In this document: piece after piece, positions 11,216-22,205 of the stretch | How positions within the stretch are numbered: position 1 is the first letter of the stretch | Layout of the letters: each line of letters opens with the position of its first letter | DNA from: Platerodrilus igneus | Lineage: Eukaryota > Arthropoda > Insecta > Coleoptera > Lycidae | Direction: 5' to 3' | NCBI GenBank assembly: GCA_036346225.1 | Contig: JARFIW010000836.1 | Span: forward strand, 1,550,001-1,614,000 | DNA length: 64,000 nucleotides | Position numbers and translations under genes: made by a program | The notes under the pieces: generated by a model | The model's database searches: none | What the model was told of the DNA's origin: nothing | The model's input: only the letters and a program-made list of their open reading frames with translations

Positions 11216-13225
11216 AGGGTTAAATGTAAATATAAACAAAGCAATTTCAAAACACCCTGTATAAAGGAAACAACCAAAATTTACGTGCGAAATTTATCTC
11301 ATCTTATTCAATTTAAAGTATCAAATATTACCATTATTTTATAATTAGGGATTAAGAATTTAATAGGTGCGTAAAGAAAATAAATTGCATAAGCCAATGG
11401 AAATAATTATTTAATTTAATTGAGTTGAATTCAAAGGAATATAACGTTTAAAACGCATAAGAGCGCGTAAAAATCGATATATCCAAGGCGAAACGCTTTA
11501 CTATATGAAATACTTCGAAGAGCGAAATCCTAGAAATGTTATTTTAAAACGATCGTTAATTAAACACCTGCATGTTTTCTAAATGTCAACTTCCACTTAT
11601 TTTGTGTAGATAAAGCTCAAGATTCTACGTATATTGTACAAACGGTCGGATGTTTTCGCATTAAACGCTAATGAGGGGTTATTTAAAGCACGTAGGCAAG
11701 TCCACGTGGGGTTAGATAGCAGATGGACAGGAATATCGATTTCTACCACTCAAACAAGGTTAGAAGGAAACGTAGAATATGCATAAGCAAGGGACAGCGT
11801 TAATATAGGCGGGATTTGTAAGACGTCAATGCATAGACTATTGGTTGATATCGTTAGTTGTACATCAGACAAACACGAGAATGTTGAGTGTTAATTTTTC
11901 AGAAAATATCGTAACGACGCGCTGAATTTCGGAGATTTAGAATACGGTTGAACCCAAAATTTTAAGAAATATTATTGTAAATGAAGGACTTCGGGTGAAA
12001 TGCGGCCGAGAGGTGGCATCGTAAATGGTATAAATACTTTTTGAAAATGAATAAAAGTCCCTTAGTATTTTGATCGCTTCAGACTATGTACCGAAGTTAC
12101 CACGAGCTTGTAAGTATAGAAAATTATTTTAAATTAAATAGTACGGTGTTAGCCTCATAATTTGTACGCGGATTGTGCCGAGTCTAAATTTTATTGAGGT
12201 GCCACATATATTTATTTTTTTACAAGCTCGTGTAGTGACGTTATGTAACGTGGATTAAATTAAACAATTATCAAAGAAGAGTAATAATTGGATTTGGAGT
12301 TGGATGTATCGTGTATGAACAGCATTGCAGCATTACTTAGAGGGTGTTCAACTACTAATATCTGGAGGCGGACAGCAGAGCAGAGCTGTACCACGAACAA
12401 CTTAATGGCATCATCAACGGAGCAGGGATCTTCAAGAAATTCCAGGTAACGCTTTAGAATTTGTTGTTGTGTTGATAAACTATGAAGGTTATTGTGATGG
12501 GTGAGAGTGAACTATGATGGTATTTTACATTATTGGGCGTATTGAAAATAATACGTATAACTAACTTTTATTGTGGTATTTAAATACAAAGCTAAAGGTG
12601 TATATAAAGCTGATTAACGTTCCTCAGGAATTTAAATATTTTTTTGTTATGAGTACATGGGTTTTTGTTGTGTTTGTAATAAGAATATGCGAAGTAAAGA
12701 GCATACATCAATCATAATTAACTGGGTTATCATGAGCTCACCATACTCAGGAGTTGCCTAATTGAAATTAATTATAAATACAGAAAGAAAGATAAGGTAT
12801 TATTCAGGGCCCATTTACTCAGGTTACATTCAATGTGTTTGATATTGCTAGTTAAAATTCTGGACTTTACTAAATAGAATTTATTGAGGTGTAACTTGAC
12901 CACTGAGATGTATATAATTTTGAAGTTTTATTTGTAAATAGTGGAAAATAGATATTGTATGATTGTTGTATTATTTTGTGGTTTTATTGAAAGTGTGCGT
13001 GAACGATAGAGAATATGAGAGTGAATCTAGGTATCCAAGAGGCGGCCCAACTGAGCTAGCCGGAAGCAGTTGAAGAAGGCAATTCAACCGAGGAAGCTGG
13101 AATCGGAGTAAGAAATTAATGTTTTTTTTTGAAAATTTTCTATTGTGTGCAAATTTTCGATTTGTTATAAAATTGATAATTAGAGGGGTTCGATTTTTAA
13201 TCCCAGTAACACAGCAATCGTATGA
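11216..13225 (+). repeat. Diverged, 5'-truncated relative of the giant LTR
   Basis: Short collinear similarities to the giant LTR appear in the same order: gaaacaaccaaaatttacgt at 11268 with 2760–2780; the aaacacctg block at 11562 with about 2990; the sagtccacgtgg block near 11699 with 3116; ctgaatttcggagattta at 11920 with about 3345; then a TATA box at 12029 with that at 3482. The segment continues for about 1.2 kb to a PBS-like motif. Exon-like islands ending in splice donors (gagcttgtaagt at 12109, ttccaggtaacg at 12437) lie in the U5-like half. Alignment by eye only. Confidence 0.4.
12029..12036 (+). promoter_or_regulatory. TATA box of the diverged LTR
   Basis: TATAAATA, followed by a cttcagac initiator-like stretch around 12076, at the position equivalent to the TATA boxes at 3482 and 10027. 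Confidence 0.4.
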
Positions 13226-13247
13226 TGGCCCAACGTTGGGGCTCGAA
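13226..13247 (+). promoter_or_regulatory. Second tRNA-Lys primer-binding-site-like motif
   Basis: tggcccaacgttggggctcg matches the complement of the tRNA-Lys 3' end with a 2-nt deletion and one extra T. The downstream leader (gcgagttccgattattaatc, then ccacggca before a TA tract) resembles the one after 11103 (gcgtagttcccggatttt, then cacagca before a TA tract). Confidence 0.45.
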
Positions 13248-13283
13248 TGATTTTTAGCGAGTTCCGATTATTAATCCCAGATC

Positions 13284-13289
<6 letters not shown>

Positions 13290-13320
<31 letters not shown>
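13290..13320. repeat. (TA)n microsatellite
   Basis: About 15 TA units, in the same relation to the PBS-like motif as the tract at 11168. Confidence 0.95.
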
Positions 13321-13322
<2 letters not shown>

Positions 13323-14384
13323 ATTGAAAAATAATAGTAGGGAGCATTCCGAACAGTCGATCAGTCGTGCGTTTCTAGCGGTAACAAATCGACCATCAAC
13401 TAATTTAAGCAATGACAAGTGTTAAGTAATCAAACGTGCAGTATTTTTCTTTAATGCGGGGTTCCTAGTAAAAGCTCTCCTATCACGTGCCTAAATAAAA
13501 GTGACCTGCGTCAGGGGAAGCTTTCATCAACTTTCATTGGATTAAGGGATTACTGCTTTACACAAGATGTTGTTTTGCTTAAAAAAAATGGTCGGACCCT
13601 GCCTATTAACTAGAACATTGTAAGTGTTAAATAGTTTGAATTTCTTGTCTGCTTATATTTTATCGATATATATTGTATTACTCTCACCTAGTCCATTAAT
13701 ATTTGGACTTCTACATAGTGCACACCGAATACAATGCGAAATCGATTAAAACCAAGCACCCCAATTGTGTTCATAGAAATTTCTAGAGATGGTAAAATTT
13801 GTTGGATAATTAAATAAATTTAAGATATTCTTCTTTAGATATACACAGTTTGGTCAAAATTAGGGTTAGAATCTAAATAGTCTGTGTTGGTGGTGATTGT
13901 TAAAACTCATGATTTTCAGTTTTGTGAATATAGATTAAGTGAAAATCTTGCCGTATTCTTTCTTTATTTATGTTTAGAGTAGAGTAGCAGAAGAATTCTA
14001 TATGGACAGGATTCTACGAGCCTGTCGAGTCAGAAATAATAATACTTTAATCATCTTATATATTACTCCCCATCAATTTAAAGACCAAACTGTTAGGCGG
14101 GTTAGCGTTCAACATTTTATGATTTGAGCGATAGTTCAGAGAGTAAGTTGCACGTATTAAACTTGTACATGCAAGAAAGAATTCATTTCGTTATCATAGA
14201 ATCTGCTCCATCGCCACTGTAGATATCTGACATAATCCTTTCTGTTACAAGAGTAAATTCAAAATTCACTACTGTCAAATTAGCAGGTCATACTCCACAC
14301 AAATAGGTTTGGTGCAATATTTCAATTTTTGTATATGGACACATAATGCATTTCTTTTTCTTGTCTAACTGAACTCTTCTGGTT
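13321..14384. other. Non-coding stretch, nothing recognised
   Basis: No ORF, RNA gene or repeat boundary could be supported. It may be more leader sequence of the retroelement whose PBS-like site is at 13226. Confidence 0.4.
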
Positions 14385-14400
14385 GCTGAGGAATTTCGAC

Positions 14401-14957
14401 TTATTGAAGTGTACCATTATCAAGTAAAATGCTCTGAATAAGTGTTTTTAGATCTGACATATTTGCAATATCCATTCTTCGGATTAGATGAAGTCTTATA
14501 AGTGCCAATGCCAAATTTTCAATAAATTTGAAACGGATTATTACTGGTGAATCTTTCAAACATAGGTACAGAATATAGCTATTTACTGCAGTAACATTGA
14601 CAATTTGATAAAACACCGATAAAGGCCAATGTCGACTTCTTTGATTTAATGAGTAATTTACGCAAGTTTGTTTTGTTGCATCTGTTTCTCCTTTGGTTTT
14701 ATTATAAAAAAACTACTACTTCTGACTTATTTGTTTCATGACCTGTAGATTTTTGATGCTGCATGCTCAAAACTAATAACATACCCTCTTTGGTTTGGGT
14801 ACATAATGAGCAAGGTGAAGGTGTTTGTAAATTCATATAATGACGAACCGGTTTCTTGTTGCTTATTTCGCAAAAACCTCAAAGGAATTTCTCTTTTATT
14901 TTTCCTGAGCGTTACAAACGTAAGGTTTCGTCTCCAGAGCTCTTTTATCAATTCCAC
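14401..14957 (-). pseudogene. piggyBac-type transposase C-terminal remnant
   Basis: On the minus strand the frame at 14957–14736 contains TLRKNKREIPLRFL, then GSSLYEFTNTFTLL and HAASK, the order found in the DDE_Tnp_1_7 (piggyBac) domain where a Val-Gly-Thr-like basic segment precedes the last catalytic region. After a frameshift, SRHWPLSVFYQIVNV and NSYILYL (about 14640–14570) match the Arg-Trp-Pro / Asn-Ala-Tyr block of piggyBac transposases. The stop is at 14401. N-terminal and first catalytic parts are absent or unrecognisable. It is a different copy from the one at 51.9–55.3 kb. Confidence 0.6.
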
Positions 14958-15065
14958 AGAGGAAAACCAATTATGAAGGTAACATTTCTGCTACTGCTTA
15001 TAATTGGTACGACCAGTCTAATTATAGACTGTGGGAATAGTGCTTTTTCTTTCTTCATTCATTAA

Positions 15066-15970
15066 ATCTGAACAGTCATTCCCTCATCTGCAATAAATAT
15101 ATGCATTATATAAACAAGTGGTACGAGTATCAGTTAAACAAAGTACTTTTATTCTGTATCTATTTGATTTTGTAGGCATGTAAACTTTACATCTGCATCG
15201 ACCGTGGAAGGGTAATAGTATTTCATTTGTGCAAGTTAATTCCCCAAGGCATTATAACTTTTGACAGTTATTGATAAACATACTGTAACAGTAATTAAGA
15301 AGTATATAGAATGTTCTAGAAAGTAATATTATTATGTTTTTGCTAAAGCAGCTTCATATCTGTTTAGCAATAAGAAGCAGTAATTCATAGGTATCGAACT
15401 ACAATCATATTTGTCTAAGGATAAGAAGGATGATTAATGGGTATCATATAACAATCATATCTGTTTAACAATAAGAATGTGATTAATATGACAATATAAT
15501 AGGTTTGTTCTCGAAAGTTTGATAACATATCCGATGTTTTTGCCATTGTTCTTGAACAAAAGATCATTGCATATAAGAGCAAATCACATTACGATAGAAC
15601 GGTATTATTTTGAACTTGATCCTAATAAACGTTTAATGTAAAGATAAATTAGTTTATGTGATGTAAACATAAATTCTTTTATGTAATATAAATGTGTTAG
15701 ATAAATAAATTATCAGTAAGGCTGGTGGAAGAGTATTTAATTCGTCATACTTAGAAGATTAAATTAGTGCCTACAAACAATTTCAATACTACAAATAAGA
15801 AATTATATAACAAGTGCAATAAAAAACTAAAAGAAAGCCCATTTTGAGTATCAATGTAAGACAAATGTGAATAATCCAAAATTGTTATGGCAAATTTTTA
15901 ACAAAAGTCAAATACAAAACTGACAGGCCAAGTAAAAAAAAATTAAAGATTCTGATTAGGTTAATAATTA
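15066..15970. other. Gene-free AT-rich stretch
   Basis: Apart from the short tandem repeat at 15355–15497, no gene or element is seen up to the mariner at 15971. Confidence 0.4.
15355..15497. repeat. Minisatellite, three imperfect ~50-bp units
   Basis: Units starting catatctgtttagcaataag (15355), catatttgtctaaggataag (15406) and catatctgtttaacaataag (15456); the third is shorter. Confidence 0.75.
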
Positions 15971-17258
15971 ACACATCACTCAATAAGTCCGTAGGATAAC
16001 TAAGAAAAACACATTTTTTTGGCGAAATTCGATTTTATTTATCAACATACATTCCTTCAAGAGTGATACAATCAGTCCAACGCCGTTCTAGCATTTCGAT
16101 ACCTTTTTTGTAAAACAATTCGTCTTTGGCCTCAAAATAAGCTTCAGTTTCAGCGATCACCTCTTCATCCGAGCCAAATTTTTTTCCGGCGAGCATTTTT
16201 TTCAGGTCTGCGAACAGGTAGTAGTCGCTGGGGGCCAAATCTGGAGAATACGGTGGGTGCGGAAGCAATTCGAAGCCCAATTGGTGCAATTTGGCCATCG
16301 TTGCGATCGACTTGTGACACGGTGCATTGTCTTGGTGAAAGAGAATTTTTCTTCTTCATGTGTGGCCGTTTTTGGCAATTTCTTCCTTCAAACGCACTAA
16401 TAATGCCATGTAGTATTCGCTGTTGATTCTTCTTCCTTTCTCAAGATAGTCGATGTACAAAATTCCGTGCGCATCCCAAAATACAGACGCCAAAACCTTA
16501 CCAGCCGACTTTTGCGGTTTTGGCCGCTTTGGACGTGGTTCTCCGGCTGCAGTCCACTCAGCTGACTGCCGATTAGACTCTGGAGTGTGGTGGTGGATCA
16601 ATGTTTCATCCATTGTCACATACCGACGCAAAAGTCCTTTTATTCCGGTTGAACAGCTCCAAACAGCTCTCAGAATCATCGACACGTTGTTGTTTTTGGT
16701 CCACTGTGAGCAAACGCGGCACCCACTTTGAGAACAGCTTTCTCATGGACAAATGTTCATGCAAAATAGTGTGCACACTGCCTTCTGATATCTTCAAGGT
16801 GTCAGCTATCTCACGCAATTTCACTTTTCTGTTTTCCAAAACGATTCGGTGGACTTTTTTGATGTTTTCCGGTGTAACCACCTCAATTGGCCTTCCAGAG
16901 CGTTCAGCATCGTCAGTGTCTGTACGGCCACGTTTAAAATCAGCAAACCACTTCTCCACCGTTTGCCTCGATGGAGCAGAGCCCGGATAACACTTATCAA
17001 GCCATGCTTTGGCTGCGATGGTATTTTTACCCATCAAAAAGCAATGATAAATCAACACGCGAAATTGCTTGGAATTCATTTTTTTGAAAAACTCAAAAGT
17101 ATCATCACTTGAACCTCTGTAACTTGTAAACTAATCGTCGGATTGTCATGAAATTTTGACAGATATCTTTTTAAGGTTAGTACTTCCTACAAATCATATG
17201 GATTATTACATAGCAACGCCATCTATGTATCATCCTACGGACTTATTGAGTGATGTAG
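15971..17258 (-). mobile_element. mariner element with TIRs and TA target duplication (1288 bp)
   Basis: The ends are inverted repeats: acatcactcaataagtccg from 15973 recurs as its reverse complement ending at 17256, with about 25 of 28 terminal bases matching. TA dinucleotides flank the element (15969–15970 and 17259–17260), as expected for mariner. Length is normal for the family (~1.3 kb). It carries one transposase on the minus strand that is broken by frameshifts. Confidence 0.88.
16035..17079 (-). pseudogene. mariner transposase (DD34D), frameshifted
   Basis: Starts MNSKQFRVLIYHCF (17079), a mariner N-terminus with helix-turn-helix segments; TVEKWFADFKRG lies near 16960. Catalytic motifs are visible: VTMDETL (about 16600), FHQDNAPCHKS (about 16330) and YSPDLAPSDYYLF (about 16235). 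There are 34 residues between the last two aspartates, the DD34D signature. The frame changes near 16610–16680 and 16300–16356, so it cannot be translated as one protein. The stop TAA at 16035 lies just inside the left TIR. It would act by cut-and-paste at TA sites; this copy is inactive unless the shifts are sequencing errors. Confidence 0.87.
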
Positions 17259-17369
17259 TACTTTACTTAATGTGTTTAGCAACAACCTACATCAGCTGCA
17301 GACATTCATCGACATGATGCCACTGCTCAACAGCTAACTATTAATTTCACTCATTTTGAGCATGTAACG

Positions 17370-18085
17370 GTGCAATCAGCACAGAAATCTATTAAAAGAA
17401 TTAAATCAAATGCCCAATGCATTGATGACATTAACTTCAAAATACTCCTGTTGGTACTTCCATTTTATCTAGACGAATTCACACATATTATCAACACTTC
17501 ATTGCAACCAACCATCTTCTCTTTGCACTGGAAACAATCAATTATCATCCCCCACGACAAAAAAGCATGGACTGAAACCTGCTTTGACCTGAGACCTATC
17601 GTATTAGTATACTCTCCTTATTATCAAAAGCAATCGAATATCTAGTATATACTCAACTAGTAGAACCATTACAAGACAAAAAGTTTTGCTACTCCTTCAG
17701 TCTGATTTCGCATTGGGCACAGTTCGTTCTCTGAATTGACTAAGGTTGTAAGTCATCTTACATATGCAATCGATAAGTCAATGGTAGCATATTTAATATT
17801 TATAGATCTTAGTAAGGCCTTTGATGTAATTAAACATGCCCTTCTTATAGCTAAGTTGTTACCATGAACTCTACAGAACTGCATTTGCAGGGTTCAAAAA
17901 TTACCTCAATGGTAGATCCCAATTTGTCAGTTGAATAATTAAACTTCATCACCGCGTGAGGTAACATAAGGGGTGCCACAAGCAAGTATATTGGGATTTA
18001 TACTGTCTGCTATCTTTACTGCTGATATGGCAGACGAATTAACTACTGCATGTTGATACCACGTGAATGCAGATGATATATTGGT
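17370..18085 (+). pseudogene. jockey-type LINE reverse transcriptase remnant
   Basis: FTHIINTSLQPTIF and HWKQSIIIP (17480–17555), DLRPI (17587), then in other frames IDLSKAFDVIKHALL (about 17803–17846) and ADDILVYQ (about 18070). These are consecutive blocks of a non-LTR RT. The tyrosine before ADD appears lost (Asn). Several frameshifts and stops; no 5' or 3' end found. Confidence 0.7.
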
Positions 18086-18089
18086 ATAC

Positions 18090-18820
18090 CAGGTGATTCT
18101 TTTAACCTGGAAATTTGAAATATCTTGAATAATAAACACTACGAAAAAATTGTCCATAATTAATCAAAATTCAATCAATTTGTAGAGAAATTACTGTAAT
18201 GCTAATATTATTCCCCCTTCCTCTGTCTTTGTAAGCAGAGCGAGGAGTAATCTTAAATAGGCACCTCCATTTTTATTACAGATTTAGATTCTATAAGTAA
18301 AAATACATAGAATTTGTCTATAACATTTTTTTCTATTCATGATGGATAGTACTGTAATGGATGATGTTCTGTTTTTTCTATTTCTCCTACTGAGACCCTC
18401 TGCCTACAATTTTACAATAAAAAATACCACCTTTTCATTGTAAATACCCTAACTCAGTCTTTAAACAAAATTTTAATTTTCAAATTTCTAATTACTGAAA
18501 AGCGACTTGTCTGGAAACTACTATTATCATAACCCAAGAACAGGCATCCTTTTTGGGATTTAACGTATGACCTATTGGAGTGTTTGATTAAAGCTGCTTT
18601 CAAATTGATGTTTTGTGGTTCGTTTTAAAAATGTAGAAACACTTTTTATAAAAATGCTTCATTATGTTTCCATTTAACGTTTGTCATGATTTGGTTTTTC
18701 TTTTATGTAAATAAATGAACATGAGGAAGAAATAACTTTAAGAAACAGCCCATTTTACTCAGTTCAAAGTGTATATCGTAAACAAAAACACAGGTTTCCG
18801 TTAGGTTGTTGATACTACTT
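18090..18820. other. Gene-free stretch
   Basis: AT-rich, no ORF or repeat boundary recognised. The last ~100 bp may be the 5' part of the transposase fragment that follows. Confidence 0.35.
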
Positions 18821-18824
18821 CAAA

Positions 18825-19180
18825 ATGAAGTATCTAACTGTACAAGAGAAAATTGAAATGATTCTGGTTTAAGAAGCTGGCAGGAGTCTTGATCGTTAAT
18901 TTATATGCTCAGCATTTTCCAGATAAAATTTTGCCACAAGTTTCATTTCATTGTACTGCCGAGCAATTTACTACCAACAGAAACGTTCAACCAAAAGAAA
19001 AAGAACCTATCAAATAACAATCACTTGAGAAAATAATGACACTGCTGTATTAGTTGCAGAGGCTGCTAATCCTTATGTAGATACACGAGAAATAGCTCAC
19101 GATTTAAGATTATCACAGAGCAGTGTTTGGAAAATTTTAAAACATAATAAATATCCTGTTCTGAATGAACATGCACGTTA
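18825..19180 (+). pseudogene. mariner-like transposase N-terminal fragment
   Basis: MKYLTVQEKIEMIL at 18825 and, after frameshifts, TAVLVAEAANPYVDTREIA then LSQSSVWKILKHNK (about 19045–19150). This is the paired helix-turn-helix DNA-binding region of a mariner-like transposase family. It resembles the N-terminus at 43764 in this window (SIKDKIEIVL; LNVSKNTVARFLKSNKF). No catalytic domain follows; the LINE at 19.2 kb begins immediately after. Confidence 0.55.
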
Positions 19181-19775
19181 AAGAAGTTCTAGATTACTAG
19201 AACGGGTGGAACGGCTTGAGACTTCCAGTGATCTAAAGAGCTGAACTATAGGTCCAACCAAACTAGTGGGATTCCAACTAGTGAGGAATCAGACTGAAAC
19301 AGGTCCCTGAAAGAGGGCAGCAGCTCTTTCGGTACTTAGAGTGGCAGAGACCGTAGAGGTTGGTATGGCATTCTAAGACACACTACTGCGATGTGGAAGG
19401 CAATGGGAAACCACCACATTACCTTCCAAGGGCACAGCATACTTAAATTGTTACTTAAGATGATGGCATCTTTCGAGGTAAAAAATTCCGGAGTTTAAAT
19501 AGTCTCCCATTCGGATCTCCCGAAGGGGACTACTTTGGAGGATGTGATCGGAAAGTCTAGAAAGAGTTGGGAACATTCTGCGAATCGGAGCATGGAATAT
19601 CAGAAGTAGGAAGCAAGTAGGTAAGCTCATCATCATTTTGTTTTCGACCTTACTTAAGGTCGATTTGACGCAGCTCTAACTACTTTTCTATTCTGTGCTA
19701 ATCTAAAAGCTCTACATACCCTTCACAACCTAAATTTCTAATTTCTAATTTCTTATTAGTAGGTAAGCTACAGAA

Positions 19776-22168
19776 CTTGAAAATTGAAATGGATATGTTA
19801 ACATTAGACAAGGGATCAGCGAAGTTCGGTAGCCAGAGGTGGGGGATTTTTGGAGCGAAGACTTTAGAGTAATTCATACAGGATCAGAGGAAGGAGATTT
19901 GGGTGTGGAGATAATTATGAGAAAAAGATAGGGCTCGGTGTAGAAAACTATCTTCAAAAGAACGAAATAGTACTTATGGTAGATTAGAATCTAAACCGAT
20001 GAATACAGTAATAATACAAGTATACATGCCCACCTCTAGCTACAGCTAGGAAGAGGCAGAAGTGATCTAGAAAGATATCGAAGACATACTACATACGTAA
20101 AAGGATATGAAAATTTAATAATTATGGGGAATTTTAACGCAGTGGTAGGAGGGTAGGGAAGGAGCGGTAGTAAGATTAGGCACAAGAAACGACAGGGGAA
20201 ATAGGCTGGTAGAATTTTGCGATAAAAACAATTTAACCATAACAAACACATTATTTCAACATCATGCTAGAAGACCACGCGTGGAAGATGCTAGGAGATA
20301 TACGAAGATATTCAATAGATTACATTCTTGTTAGACAACGGTTTAGGAATCAAGTAAAGGACTATAGAAGCTACCCAGAAGCAGATATAAACACTGACCA
20401 CAATATCGTAATGATGAAGGCCGCTCTTAAATTTAAAAATTTGAGCAAAAGGAACGGAAAAAGGCACTTTGACTTTGAGAAACTAAAAGATAAAGATATC
20501 CACCAAGGATTTGAAAAAAAATCAAATGAATTACTGAATGATATTGGGAAAATTTCTTATACTAAGGAAGTAGAAACAGAATGGAATAACATTAAATCCA
20601 ACTTGAACATGGCGGCCAGAGATATTCTGGGATATACACAAAAAAAATAAGAAACCATGGATAAGAAACCATGAATAACAAAGGATGTCCTGAATTTAAT
20701 AGAAGAAAGACAAAAATACAAAAACAGACTGGACAAAGCTGGAAAACAGAGATACAGTCATAAAATGGGAAATTATTCGCAAATGCAGAAAAGTTAAAAA
20801 GCAATGAATTGATGAAAAGTGCAAAGAGGTACTAACTAAGATGGAAATAGGAAAGACAGACGAAGCATACAAACTAATTGGAAAAATATAAGAAGCAGAC
20901 ATTATAGAAAATGTAGTGAAAGTGATTAAATGGCAAGGATATGTAGAGAATTTATATGCAGGAGAAGAACTAACAGCACTCGAACAGAAATCAAACATTG
21001 AAAACAATGACTTGGGATATCCTATACTTAGAGACTCATCTCTAAGTATAGGATTAGCATAAAAGGCCTGAAAAATGGTAAAGTATAGATAAAGTGCAAG
21101 CAAAAACTCCAAAAGCCAATGGACAGGCAGTAACAGAACAGCACACTTGCCAAAAATACTAACTAGAATTGTACAAAGATGAATGGAAAAAGGGCTGAAG
21201 ACAATAGAAAAAGGAGAAAGCTTGAATATAGGGTTTGTAGATTTGGAAAAAGCATTCGACAATGTAAAATGGAGAAAAATGTTTGAAATGAAATGATTGG
21301 AATGGGTTATAGGGATAGACGAATAGTACATAGCTTATACAAAGAGCAAACAGCAGTAATAGAATTAGAGCAGGAACGTAGTGAAGTAGATATTAGGAAC
21401 GCGGTTAGACAGGGATGTGCTCTATCCCCGTTAATTTTTAGCTTGTACATCGAAGAGGCAATGAATACTGCCAAATACAGTAAGACATTTGGAATTATTA
21501 TGCAGGGACAAAGGATTGCTATGCTTAGATTTGCAGATGATATAGCGGTATTAGCATCTAGCTAGGAAAAGTTAGAAGCAGCTCTTAACAAAATGGAAAC
21601 AGTTCTAACAGAGAGATACAGTATGAAAATTAACAAAAACAAAACTAAAGTACTAGTATGTAAAGGAGGGGAACATAAATCAAAAACAAGAATAGGAAAC
21701 GGGAACTTACAAGAGGTTAATGGTTTCTGCTGCATAGGAAGTCAAATAATGCAAGATGGGAGCCACAAAAGATATAAAACAAAGATTAGCACAAGGTCGT
21801 ATTACATTTAACAAAAAAAGCAATTACTGTGTTGAAAGACAACAAACATAGAAACAAAGAAAAGATTGCTGAAAGCGTATGTGTGGAACACAGCACTGTA
21901 CCGCTGTGAAACCTGAACAGTAGGAGAAGCGGACAGGAAAAAGATAGAAGCCTTTGAAATGTGGTGCTACAGACGTATGATGAAGATATCATGGATGATA
22001 GACAAAGTTAAGAACAAAGATGTACTAGAAATGGTAGGAGAAGAAAGAAATATATGGAAAACAGTAAAAAATAGGAGAGATAGCATGATAGGTCACATAC
22101 TAAGACATGAGAAAATAATGCGGAATATATTTGAAGCAGAGATACGAAAAAAGAAAGGTATCGGATGA
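19776..22168 (+). pseudogene. LINE ORF2: endonuclease and reverse transcriptase, many frameshifts
   Basis: Endonuclease traces: a MGDFNAVVG-like motif at about 20128 (here MGNFNAVV) and the ITNTLFQHH plus TDYIL-like blocks (20240–20310). A clean 128-residue stretch (20264–20650) includes SYPEADINTDHNIV. The RT part is short: DLEKAFDNVKWRK (about 21240), VRQGCALSPLIFSLYIEEAM (about 21405), FADDIAVLA (about 21529; the catalytic box reads F-A-D-D), INKNKTKVLVCKGG (about 21625). A C-terminal GHILRHEK motif is at about 22090. Roughly 300–400 bp of upstream RT are missing around 20900–21200, where a perfect hairpin sits. Inactive. Confidence 0.75.
21019..21054. repeat. Perfect 16-bp inverted repeat with 4-nt loop
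   Basis: atcctatacttagaga, loop ctca, then its exact reverse complement. It lies inside the decayed RT region of the LINE, where coding sequence is missing. Confidence 0.9.
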
Positions 22169-22205
22169 CCTAGGTTAGACTATTGTGTACAGATAGTCAA
22201 AGGTT

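Larger units (their letters stand above)
19186..22200 (+). mobile_element. RTE-like LINE (APE endonuclease + RT), internally deleted
   Basis: A ~580-bp non-coding leader (with ggcaatgggaaaccaccaca at 19401, typical of insect LINE 5' regions) precedes a broken ORF2 (19776–22168). The 3' tail continues into the tandem repeats at 22200–23412. The 5' end at about 19186 is the point where the previous transposase fragment stops and a small hairpin (gttctag…ctagaac) occurs. Clade assignment (RTE-like/craniofacial-development-protein-2-like endonuclease group) is from memory of typical insect sequences, not from a tree. Confidence 0.65.

Noticed and set aside
16453..17112. Plus-strand ORFs of 87–129 residues across the mariner
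   Set aside because: Reverse-strand shadows of the minus-strand transposase.
20592..21331. Minus-strand ORF of 211 residues in the LINE
   Set aside because: Composition (Ser/Phe/Leu-rich) is the antisense shadow of the A-rich LINE ORF2, which has the RT motifs on the plus strand.
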